Origin: Minisyncoccota bacterium
GTDB taxonomy: Bacteria > Patescibacteriota > Minisyncoccia > Phycocordibacterales > JAQTLZ01
DNA length: 7,109 nt
Reading direction: 5' to 3'
Assembly: GCA_028710915.1 (NCBI GenBank)
Contig: JAQTTF010000037.1
Span: 1 to 7,109, forward strand
How positions within the stretch are numbered: position 1 is the first letter of the stretch; each line of letters begins with the position of its first letter. The notes beneath the pieces were generated by a model that was not told the DNA's origin, did no database searches, and worked only from the letters and a program-made list of their open reading frames with translations. Positions 1 through 5,998 of this stretch are shown one piece after another. Position numbers and translations under genes: made by a program.

Positions 1-1
1 C

Positions 2-400
2 CTAGATAGGCTCTCGAAAACCGAAAACGAAAGTTTGATTAAGACTTACGAAAAGGAAATAGAAAAACTTAGCAATGAGGAGCAAGCACTAGAGAACCAT
101 GTGCAAGTTATGCGAGGTAGGAAGCCAGACTTTGGAACCGCTCTCGATGTAACATTTAACTTTCTGAAAAACCCTTACCTCTACTGGAAAAAAGACGACT
201 TAAAGGCAAAACACCTAGTTCTTAAACTAGTCTTTGCCGACAGATTGACTTATGAACGAGGAGTAGGGTTTCGAACCGCTACTCTATCGCTACCACTAAG
301 GGTTTTTGAACTAACTGAAATCCACAACACTAACGATGTGGACCCTACCGGGATCGAACCGGTCACCTCCTCATTGCAAATGAGGCGCTCTACCAGATGA
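2..400 (+). CDS. Serine site-specific recombinase, C-terminal part (5' end outside window)
   Basis: The frame is open from the window edge, so only the last 132 residues are visible; the catalytic serine domain and DNA-binding domain lie upstream. The visible part starts with a charged coiled coil (about residues 1-40). It continues with the tail typical of large serine recombinases of the Pin/resolvase superfamily: a segment around FGTALDVTFNFLKNP, then LVLKLVFADRLTYERGVGF, then FRTATLSLPLRVFE. In relatives the protein ends soon after this last motif. Here the frame instead runs on through about 20 codons that are the antisense of tRNA-Ala, giving the tell-tale peptide DPTGIEPVTSSLQMRRSTR, and stops at TGA inside the tRNA gene. 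Such enzymes integrate or excise mobile DNA, so this is probably the edge of an integrated element. Family assignment rests on recalled motifs; the element itself is not visible. Confidence 0.75.
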   Translation, partial: LDRLSKTENESLIKTYEKEIEKLSNEEQALENHVQVMRGRKPDFGTALDVTFNFLKNPYLYWKKDDLKAKHLVLKLVFADRLTYERGVGFRTATLSLPLRVFELTEIHNTNDVDPTGIEPVTSSLQMRRSTR

Positions 401-411
401 GCTAAGGGCCC
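339..411 (-). tRNA. tRNA-Ala (anticodon TGC)
   Basis: Read on the minus strand, the cloverleaf is complete. The acceptor stem GGGCCCT pairs with AGGGTCC and carries the G3-U70 wobble that identifies alanine tRNAs. The anticodon stem CCTCA/TGAGG encloses loop TTTGCAA, giving anticodon TGC. The T arm ACCGG-TTCGATC-CCGGT is fully consensus. The discriminator is A, and the next bases are CAT, so CCA is not encoded and must be added after transcription. The recombinase frame on the other strand enters this gene from its 3' end and stops inside its D arm. A good promoter lies just upstream. Confidence 0.95.
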
Positions 412-431
412 TTTTTTGAATAACGCGATTG

Positions 432-460
432 ATTCTACATGAATTAAGCTTTTCTGACAA
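432..460 (-). promoter_or_regulatory. Sigma70-type promoter of tRNA-Ala(TGC)
   Basis: On the minus strand TTGTCA (460-455) and TAGAAT (437-432) are separated by exactly 17 bases, each one mismatch from the -35 and -10 consensus. The predicted start, near 425, leaves a leader of about 14 bases before the tRNA 5' end at 411. The assignment is by pattern only. Confidence 0.6.
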
Positions 461-494
461 TTCCCAAATTATGATACTCTCTATCAATAAAATA

Positions 495-571
495 GCGTCT
501 TTAGCTCAGTTGGTTAGAGCGTGCGATTCACATTCGCAAGGTCGCTGGTTCGATCCCAGCAAGACGCACCA
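495..571 (+). tRNA. tRNA-Val (anticodon CAC)
   Basis: The acceptor GCGTCTT pairs perfectly with AAGACGC. The anticodon stem TGCGA/TCGCA encloses loop TTCACAT, giving anticodon CAC, which reads GTG. The T arm GCTGG-TTCGATC-CCAGC is consensus. The discriminator A at 568 is followed by an encoded CCA (569-571), unlike the two alanine tRNAs here. The next tRNA begins at the very next base, so both must come from one transcript. Upstream, GATACT (473-478) is a possible -10 box, but no convincing -35 is placed for it. Confidence 0.95.
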
Positions 572-642
572 GGGCTTATAGTATAGTGGTAATACACCCC
601 ATTCGCATTGGGGAGACGCGAGTCCGATTCTCGCTAAGTCCA
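572..642 (+). tRNA. tRNA-Ala (anticodon CGC), with atypical T-loop
   Basis: The acceptor GGGCTTA pairs with TAAGTCC, including the alanine-specific G3-U70 wobble. The D stem GTAT/ATAC encloses a 7-base loop with GG. The anticodon stem CCCCA/TGGGG encloses TTCGCAT, giving anticodon CGC, which reads GCG. The T stem GCGAG/CTCGC is perfect, but the loop is TCCGATT rather than TTCGATT, so position 55 is C where nearly all tRNAs have U. CCA is not encoded (A642 is followed by CAA). It starts with no gap after tRNA-Val. All stems pair, so a working gene is more likely than a pseudogene. Confidence 0.85.
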
Positions 643-647
643 CAACC

Positions 648-1025
648 TCAATTAAAACGAGATCGTCTTTCTTCTTCCTTCTCGCGCCTCTCTTCTATTT
701 CGGCGCTTCGTCGAAGCTGATTTAATTTCTCTTTGAAATTTTCTTGTCGAAACTTGATATCTCTGATTTCATTCATCTCTCTTTTTAATTTTTGATCCTT
801 CATCTCAAGATCAAATTTTTCTTGGCGATTTTTTCGCGCTTCAGTAGTGGTATTCCAAGACAGATCTCTTAATTTCTGATCTAGATTTCTCAATTCATCT
901 TCTACTCGCGTAGCCTGTCTTTTTAAGTCCTGTGATTTTGATAACATATGATGTTTGGTGTTTCGTAAAAAATAAAACTGACTTTCGTATCTATTAAGTA
1001 TGCTCTTTTCCCCAAAAATCTTCAA
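648..1025 (-). CDS. Hypothetical coiled-coil protein
   Basis: This is a 125-residue frame of unknown function. It is rich in Lys, Arg, Glu and Asp with regularly spaced Leu, Ile and Phe, as expected for a long alpha-helical coiled coil from about residue 28 to the end (for example QDLKRQATRVEDELRNLDQK). It has no signal peptide, membrane segment or recognisable catalytic motif. The start chosen is TTG at 1025, the first start after an in-frame stop; AGGA touches it directly, too close for a normal ribosome site. An ATG at 947 (residue 27) is an alternative. The gene is transcribed toward the tRNA pair, its stop lying 5 bases beyond tRNA-Ala(CGC), and it diverges from the importer locus. The charged composition favours a real protein, but similar frames can arise by chance. 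Confidence 0.5.
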   Translation of the reverse strand: MKIFGEKSILNRYESQFYFLRNTKHHMLSKSQDLKRQATRVEDELRNLDQKLRDLSWNTTTEARKNRQEKFDLEMKDQKLKREMNEIRDIKFRQENFKEKLNQLRRSAEIEERREKEEERRSRFN

Positions 1026-1038
1026 TCCTTTTTTGTAA

Positions 1039-1067
1039 TTGCTTTTTTTATAAAGCGGTATTATTCT
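1039..1067 (+). promoter_or_regulatory. Possible promoter of the importer locus
   Basis: TTGCTT (1039-1044) and TATTCT (1062-1067) are 17 bases apart in the AT-rich gap between the divergent hypothetical gene and binding protein 1. Matches to consensus are only moderate (3/6 and 4/6), and other AT-rich boxes lie nearby. A start near 1074 would give a leader of about 30 bases. Confidence 0.3.
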
Positions 1068-1103
1068 TAAAGATAGGAATTATTTACTAATTTTAATATT
1101 TTT

Positions 1104-2246
1104 ATGAACAAGAGAGGAAATGCGGTTGTTTGGGTCATTATTTTTGTGCTTGTCATTATTGGGGTTTGGTATTTTGCTGGAAGAACTCCAGCGACAAATA
1201 CGACCACTTCTACTGGCCCCATCACTATAGGTTTTACTGGTCCGCTTTCCGGCGACTTGGCTAACGTTGGAGAAAATGCAAAAGCCGCAGTAGAAGTTGC
1301 TGTGAGCGAAGTCAATGCGGCTGGAGGCATCAATGGCCGACCGCTTAACGTGATTTACGAAGACGACAAGTGTGCGGGACCAGAAGCAGTAAGCGCCGCG
1401 CAAAAACTCATTAACATTGATAAAGTCCCTGTAATATTAGGAAGCACCTGTTCTCCCGCAACACTCGCAATTGCACCTATTGCAGAACAAGCAAAAGTGG
1501 TCGCACTTTCGTACTGCTCAACAGCTCCTAAAATTTCTGATTCTGGTGACTATATTTTCCGAGATGTTCCTTCGGATCTTTTCCAAGCAAAATATGCAGC
1601 ACAATACGCTTACAACACTCTCAAGAAGACAAAAGTAGCTATTGTATATATCAACAATGATTGGGGAATTGGGCTCAACAAAGCCTTTAGCGATGCATTT
1701 ACAGCATTGGGAGGCACTGTGGTTTCTTCAGAAGCGTATGCACCTGATAGCAAAGACTTGCGTTCCCAAATTACAAAAGTGAAAGCTTCTACTGCAGACC
1801 TCTTCTATTTCCCATCTTTCACAGACGGCGCGATCTCGGGTATCAAGCAGGCTAGAGTGCTCGGTCTTAAACAACCAATCCTCGCTGCTGATTCTTGGGA
1901 TGACAACAAGATCTGGGACACCCTCGGAGCAGACGGAAACGGAGCAATGTATACTCGCGTTAAGACAAATTCAAGTGACGCATTCAAGGCAAGCATGAAA
2001 GCAAAATTGGGAAATGACAGTATTGTATATTGCAGTAACTTTGCTTACGACGGTATAAAGATTCTTGCTCAAGTGATGTCTCAAGTAGGAACTGATAGCA
2101 CCAAGATCAAAGATGCTCTCTATAATGTAAATTATACCGGTGGTGTTTCTAATCAAACAATCAAATTTGATCAGAATGGAGATCCTGTAGGAGCAGACTA
2201 CAACGTACTTGTTGTAAAAAACGCTAAAGCGGAAGTGCTTCAGTAA
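1104..2246 (+). CDS. livK: Liv-type ABC importer substrate-binding protein 1
   Basis: This 380-residue protein is an extracytoplasmic binding protein of the periplasmic-binding fold type I Leu/Ile/Val family (LivJ/LivK-like). Residues 1-6 are basic, 8-25 form a hydrophobic helix (VVWVIIFVLVIIGVWYF), and a Thr-rich linker (30-38) leads into the first strand, ITIGFTGPLSG. No lipobox Cys is present, so an uncleaved membrane anchor is likely. Cys90 (EDDKC) and Cys116 (GSTC) sit where E. coli LivJ has its disulfide. The segment from Cys116 to about 120 and that around 137-141 correspond to the ligand-backbone loops of the family; NNDWGIG (184-190) is the second-lobe strand end. No Shine-Dalgarno precedes the ATG. 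A terminator follows, separating it from the permease genes. The ligand could be branched-chain amino acids or another family substrate (other amino acids, amides, urea). Confidence 0.9.
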   Translation: MNKRGNAVVWVIIFVLVIIGVWYFAGRTPATNTTTSTGPITIGFTGPLSGDLANVGENAKAAVEVAVSEVNAAGGINGRPLNVIYEDDKCAGPEAVSAAQKLINIDKVPVILGSTCSPATLAIAPIAEQAKVVALSYCSTAPKISDSGDYIFRDVPSDLFQAKYAAQYAYNTLKKTKVAIVYINNDWGIGLNKAFSDAFTALGGTVVSSEAYAPDSKDLRSQITKVKASTADLFYFPSFTDGAISGIKQARVLGLKQPILAADSWDDNKIWDTLGADGNGAMYTRVKTNSSDAFKASMKAKLGNDSIVYCSNFAYDGIKILAQVMSQVGTDSTKIKDALYNVNYTGGVSNQTIKFDQNGDPVGADYNVLVVKNAKAEVLQ

Positions 2247-2258
2247 TACTTCTTTCTT

Positions 2259-2287
2259 AAAACCACCCCGCTCTGGGGTGGTTTTTT
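2259..2287 (+). terminator. Intrinsic terminator after binding protein 1
   Basis: An 11-base-pair stem, AAAACCACCCC with GGGGTGGTTTT, encloses a 5-base loop (GCTCT) and is followed by an unbroken run of T to 2287. It starts 12 bases after the stop codon. Because livH follows without a convincing promoter of its own (only a lone TATAAC at 2314-2319), partial read-through is the likely source of the downstream message, giving more binding protein than permease. Confidence 0.85.
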
Positions 2288-2341
2288 GTTTCTAGAATTG
2301 TTACGATATTCCCTATAACCCAAAGTTAAACCGCTCCGCAA

Positions 2342-3205
2342 ATGGACATTCTTCCTCAACTCATTGTAAACAGCATTATTGCCGGAGCGATCTATACTGT
2401 TACTACGCTTGGTTTCAATCTTATCTATCGCACAGCGAAATTTTTTGATCTCGGATACGGAGCAATGGCCGTTGTCGGAGCCTACTCGCTTTATGCTCTT
2501 GCAGTTCAAAATTCAGTCAGTGTTTTTATAGCGCTTCCTCTCGCGCTTATTATTGCGGGATTAGTTGGAGTTCTTATTCATGCCCTTGTATACCGGCCTC
2601 TTCGCAAGCGCAAAGCCTCAAACCTTGTGCTTTTTATTGCTTCACTCGGAGTAAGTACGGTAATACAAGCGCTCGCTGCCATTTTCTTTTCAAGCCAGTT
2701 TCAGACACTTTCTGGACTGACTCGCGACAAGGTCTATCAAATAGGAGGTGCTGACATTACAGAAACCCAAGTCATTATTTTTGTAACAGGAATTATTTTG
2801 ACCATACTTCTTATGTTGTGGCTCAAATATACCTCCTTCGGAAAAATGATCCGGGCGGTAGGAGATGATGAGGAAGTGTCAAAAATTGTCGGAGTAAATA
2901 CGAACAAAGTCATTCGCGTGGTTTTTTTCATCGCTTCTGCTATCGCGGGACTTGCTGGAATATTTATCGGAATGGACACGGGTATCGAGCCGACAATGGG
3001 TTTGTCCCTTCTCCTTAAAGGCATTATCGCCGCGATCATCGGCGGAGCGGGCGATATTTATGGGGGAGTGCTCGGCGCATTTCTTCTTGGTTTTGTAGAA
3101 AATTTCGGCATTTGGAAAATTTCGGGCGAATGGAAAGATGCGATCGCTTTTGTACTCCTTATCGTATTTTTGATCTGGAGACCGAAAGGAATTTTAAATA
3201 GATAA
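2342..3205 (+). CDS. livH: Liv-type ABC importer permease LivH
   Basis: This 287-residue integral membrane protein is one of the two channel subunits of a hydrophobic amino acid ABC importer; the length is usual for LivH. The start LIVNSIIAGAIYTVTTLGF and the following FFDLGYGAMAVVGAY are hallmark LivH segments. About eight hydrophobic helices are visible (roughly 8-28, 38-56, 60-84, 95-117, 143-161, 190-211, 222-254, 266-282). The cytoplasmic coupling loop lies at 167-190, with GKMIRAVGDDEEVSKIVG contacting an ATPase. A Gly-rich stretch IIGGAGDIYGGVLGAF (232-247) and the end RPKGI are also family traits. ATG at 2342 starts the conserved N-terminus, with no Shine-Dalgarno in front. It is followed by livM after 5 bases. 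Confidence 0.93.
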   Translation: MDILPQLIVNSIIAGAIYTVTTLGFNLIYRTAKFFDLGYGAMAVVGAYSLYALAVQNSVSVFIALPLALIIAGLVGVLIHALVYRPLRKRKASNLVLFIASLGVSTVIQALAAIFFSSQFQTLSGLTRDKVYQIGGADITETQVIIFVTGIILTILLMLWLKYTSFGKMIRAVGDDEEVSKIVGVNTNKVIRVVFFIASAIAGLAGIFIGMDTGIEPTMGLSLLLKGIIAAIIGGAGDIYGGVLGAFLLGFVENFGIWKISGEWKDAIAFVLLIVFLIWRPKGILNR

Positions 3206-3210
3206 TTACC

Positions 3211-4077
3211 ATGGAATATATCGTCCACATTCTGATCTTAAGTTCGATTTATGCAATTCTCGCTTTGGGATTGAATTTAGTAATCGGATATACCGGACTC
3301 CTCTCTATTACTCATGCCGCATTTTTTGGCATAGGCGCTTATACGACCGCAATACTTTCTGTGGACTACCATATGAATTTCTTCTTAACGATTCTTGTGG
3401 GAATTATTTTAAATATCATCATTGCCCTTGTAATTGGTTTCATTCTACAAAAATTTAATGAAGACTATTTCGCACTTGGCTCCTTTGGCTTCAATATCAT
3501 TGTATGGAGCATATTTCTCAACTGGGACAGCCTGACACAAGGGCCGCTTGGGATTCCAGGAATCCTGCGCCCAAGCATTGGCTCGTTTAGTTTTACTGAT
3601 AACACCTCCTTTTTAATTCTTTCCCTGGTCTTACTTCTGCTTACGTTCCTTATCTCACAATTTATTGTAAATTCTTCGTTCGGACGCGTACTCAAAGCAA
3701 TTCGAGAAGATGAAAAGGCAATAGAAGTTTTCGGCTATAACATCCTTTCTTATAAACTTGCCATTTTTGCTATCGGTGCAGGACTTGCTTCTATCGCGGG
3801 ATCGCTTTTCGCCGTCTATATCACGTTCATCGACCCCTCAAGCTTTGCCCTGAATGAATCAATTTTTATTTTGTCGACTGTCATCCTCGGCGGACTCGCA
3901 AACCTAAAGGGCTCTCTTGTCGGTACATTTTTCCTCATTATTTTACCCGAGGTTCTCCGTTTTGTCGGTTTCCCATCGAGTATCGCTGCTGAAATGCGCC
4001 TCCTTACTTACGGACTTCTTCTTATTTTACTTATGTTGTATAGACCACAGGGTTTTATGGGAGAGTATAAATTATAA
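3211..4077 (+). CDS. livM: Liv-type ABC importer permease LivM
   Basis: This 288-residue membrane protein is the second channel subunit, partner of LivH. It is recognised by the N-terminal GLNLVIGYTGLLSITHAAFF (20-39), the LGIPGI segment (113-118), the coupling loop GRVLKAIREDEKAIEVFGYN (158-177), GGLANLKGSLVGTFF (227-241), and the C-terminal YRPQGFMG. Eight or so hydrophobic helices are visible. It is close to the core length of the family and lacks the N-terminal extension found in some LivM proteins. The gap to livH is 5 bases and to livG 2 bases, so the three are surely co-transcribed. No Shine-Dalgarno precedes the ATG; coupling to livH translation is likely. Confidence 0.93.
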   Translation: MEYIVHILILSSIYAILALGLNLVIGYTGLLSITHAAFFGIGAYTTAILSVDYHMNFFLTILVGIILNIIIALVIGFILQKFNEDYFALGSFGFNIIVWSIFLNWDSLTQGPLGIPGILRPSIGSFSFTDNTSFLILSLVLLLLTFLISQFIVNSSFGRVLKAIREDEKAIEVFGYNILSYKLAIFAIGAGLASIAGSLFAVYITFIDPSSFALNESIFILSTVILGGLANLKGSLVGTFFLIILPEVLRFVGFPSSIAAEMRLLTYGLLLILLMLYRPQGFMGEYKL

Positions 4078-4079
4078 TT

Positions 4080-4823
4080 ATGAATATTTTAGAAACAAAG
4101 AATTTAGTAAAGCGATTTGATGGAGTTCATGCGGTGGATCATCTCTCCCTTTCGTTTGAAGCTGGAAAAATTACGGGAATTATAGGGCCAAATGGTTCCG
4201 GCAAATCAACTCTGGTAAATCTCCTAACTGGAATGATTTCATATGACAATGGAGAGGTTATCGTACTGGGAAAAACAAAACTCTTTCAAATAATTCCGCA
4301 TGAAGTTTCTGAATTTGGTATTACCCGCACCTTCCAAGATGTCCGGCTCTTTGAACAGATGACAGTGCTCGATAATGTACTTGTCGTATTGACCGAGCGA
4401 AATCTGTTTGGTGCTTTGTTTGAAAAACATTCTAACTTTCACAAAACTGTCGCGGAAAAAGTGCTTACTCGTGTGGGACTTTGGCCGAAAAAGGGGGAAC
4501 TCGCAGTGAATCTTTCATATGGGCAAAGAAAGCTCCTTGAAATCGCCAGACTTCTCGCTATGGCAGAGCGAGGAGCAAATATTTTCTTTTTTGATGAGCC
4601 TTTTGCCGGACTTTTTCCTGAAATGCTTAAACTGATTGCAGAAATCCTTAAAGAACTTCGCACTGAAGGCAAAACGATTATCCTCATTGAACACAACATG
4701 GAACTTATTCGAGAACTTTCAGATTATGTTTTTGTTTTGGATAGCGGAAAAGTGCTTGCGGAAGGAAAGCCAGAAGATGCGTTGAAAAAAAGAGAGGTGA
4801 TTGAAGCTTACCTTGGCGAATGA
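4080..4823 (+). CDS. livG: Liv-type ABC importer ATP-binding protein LivG
   Basis: This 247-residue cytoplasmic ATPase powers transport through LivH/LivM. All nucleotide-binding motifs are present: Walker A GPNGSGKST (36-44), Q-loop Gln85 in RTFQDVRLF, signature LSYGQ (145-149, the form typical of LivG rather than LSGGQ), Walker B IFFFDEP (168-174) with catalytic Glu173, D-loop around AGLFPE, and switch His205 in IEHNM. The RTFQ...LF...MTVLDNVLV pattern and the end AYLGE mark the LivG subfamily. The gene begins 2 bases after the livM stop and ends with TGA followed at once by TAG. The partner ATPase LivF lies one gene further on, beyond binding protein 2, whereas livG and livF are usually adjacent. 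Confidence 0.93.
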   Translation: MNILETKNLVKRFDGVHAVDHLSLSFEAGKITGIIGPNGSGKSTLVNLLTGMISYDNGEVIVLGKTKLFQIIPHEVSEFGITRTFQDVRLFEQMTVLDNVLVVLTERNLFGALFEKHSNFHKTVAEKVLTRVGLWPKKGELAVNLSYGQRKLLEIARLLAMAERGANIFFFDEPFAGLFPEMLKLIAEILKELRTEGKTIILIEHNMELIRELSDYVFVLDSGKVLAEGKPEDALKKREVIEAYLGE

Positions 4824-4840
4824 TAGTATAATTTTATTAT
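4813..4840 (+). promoter_or_regulatory. Possible internal promoter before binding protein 2
   Basis: TTGGCG (4813-4818, inside the end of livG) and TATTAT (4835-4840) are 16 bases apart in a very AT-rich 40-base gap. A perfect TATAAT also lies at 4827-4832 but without a suitably spaced -35. A start near 4847 would give a short leader of about 17 bases. The low-complexity AT content makes chance matches easy. Confidence 0.3.
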
Positions 4841-4863
4841 ATAAATAGATAATTTATCATTTT

Positions 4864-5997
4864 ATGAGCAAAAAAATCGTAATCTGGGGCGCAGTTGTCA
4901 TTGTAATTTTATTCATTCTTGTTCTCATCCCTTCTAAATCAAAAAACGATACAATTAAAATTGGCCTTGAGAACTTCACTACCGGCCCGCTTGCAGCTTT
5001 CGGTGATGCCATACACAAAGCCGCAGTTCTTGCTGTAGATGATGTAAATGCTTCAGGGGGAGTAAACGGCAAAAAATTGGAACTGGTTGAGGAAGATTAT
5101 GCGTATGATGCTAAGCAAGTTATTCCTGCGCATGACGCTCTTTTGAGCCGTGGCGCGCAATATATCCTCTTTGAAGGAAGCACCGCTGCAGGCCAATTCG
5201 TAGGACTTTCTAAACAGAAAAATGAATTTTTCCTCGCAAGCTATGCCGTATCGCCAGTGTACAAAGATGGAAATCCTCTGACCTGCAGAATCTCATTGAC
5301 CGCTGATTCCTATGGTCCTACAGTTGCCGATTACCTCATAAACCGCTTCAAGACTCCGCATATTGCCATTTTAGTAAGCAATAATGAATACGGAAAGAGC
5401 GTGCAGACAGCAGTAACAAAAGCTATCGAAGCAGCGGGTGGCAAAGTAGTCATCTCTGAAACCTATGAACAGCCAAACGGAGATTTCCGAACACAGCTTA
5501 CAAAAATAAAAGCAGCTCAAGGACTTGATGCATTTTTCATTCTCAATGCCGGCAATACTGCAGACGGAATGATGAAACAGATCAAAGAATTGGGGATTAC
5601 TACTCCTCTCTTTTCTGAAGGTCCGACGCTTACAAATCCGGCGGTGAAAGATTTTTCTATTTTCAATGGAGTCATTTATTCTGACTATCCTTATGCGCAA
5701 GCATTGAGCGACGCCGATACTCCGCAAGTAAAAGCATTTAAAAATGAATTCAACACCCGCTTTGGAACCCTGCCGACCGCTATCAGCGCTCAAGAATACG
5801 ATGCTATCCATGTTTTAGCCAAAGCTATTGGGGAGTCGCCGGATAAATCAGGCGCTGGAATTTCAAATTACTTCATCCACACTCTCAAAACCTACAATGG
5901 AATCGGAGGACAATTTACTTTCAACGACGACTGCGAAGTATCTCGTTCTATTGTCATGAAAATAATGAAAGACGGAGTGCCACAACTCCTCAAGTAG
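4864..5997 (+). CDS. Liv-type ABC importer substrate-binding protein 2
   Basis: This 377-residue binding protein has the same fold as binding protein 1 but clearly diverges from it. An N-terminal KK followed by a hydrophobic helix (about 5-22) and no lipobox Cys suggest an uncleaved membrane anchor, with a shorter linker (23-30). The first strand is IKIGLENFTTGPLA (31-44), then AVDDVNASGGVNGKKLEL, a family hallmark. Positions matching the LivJ disulfide are YAYD (79-82) and EGSTAAG (104-110), so both cysteines are missing; the only cysteines are 141 and 357. The second lobe has NNEYGKSV (173-180), with Tyr as in LivJ. It lies between livG and livF, 40 bases after the former and 1 base before the latter. 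The ligand may differ from that of binding protein 1; other members of this family bind amides, urea or aromatic acids. Confidence 0.88.
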   Translation: MSKKIVIWGAVVIVILFILVLIPSKSKNDTIKIGLENFTTGPLAAFGDAIHKAAVLAVDDVNASGGVNGKKLELVEEDYAYDAKQVIPAHDALLSRGAQYILFEGSTAAGQFVGLSKQKNEFFLASYAVSPVYKDGNPLTCRISLTADSYGPTVADYLINRFKTPHIAILVSNNEYGKSVQTAVTKAIEAAGGKVVISETYEQPNGDFRTQLTKIKAAQGLDAFFILNAGNTADGMMKQIKELGITTPLFSEGPTLTNPAVKDFSIFNGVIYSDYPYAQALSDADTPQVKAFKNEFNTRFGTLPTAISAQEYDAIHVLAKAIGESPDKSGAGISNYFIHTLKTYNGIGGQFTFNDDCEVSRSIVMKIMKDGVPQLLK

Positions 5998-5998
5998 C

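Noticed and set aside
1067..1403. Minus-strand frames overlapping the start of binding protein 1 and its upstream gap
   Set aside because: They overlap the signal and first-lobe coding of a clear family member and resemble no protein family.
3917..4120. A plus-strand frame bridging livM and livG in another phase
   Set aside because: It is Ser/Phe/Leu-rich out-of-frame translation of two well-supported genes.
4821..4826. UGA recoding as glycine, as in some Patescibacteria (Gracilibacteria, Absconditabacteria)
   Set aside because: livG ends at TGA at the usual family length with TAG directly after, and no in-frame TGA interrupts any of the importer genes, so the standard bacterial code fits.
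5371..5811. A 146-codon open frame antisense to binding protein 2
   Set aside because: It lies wholly within a well-supported gene and its predicted peptide has no recognisable domain; it is a shadow of the coding strand, like the shorter antisense frames over the other importer genes.
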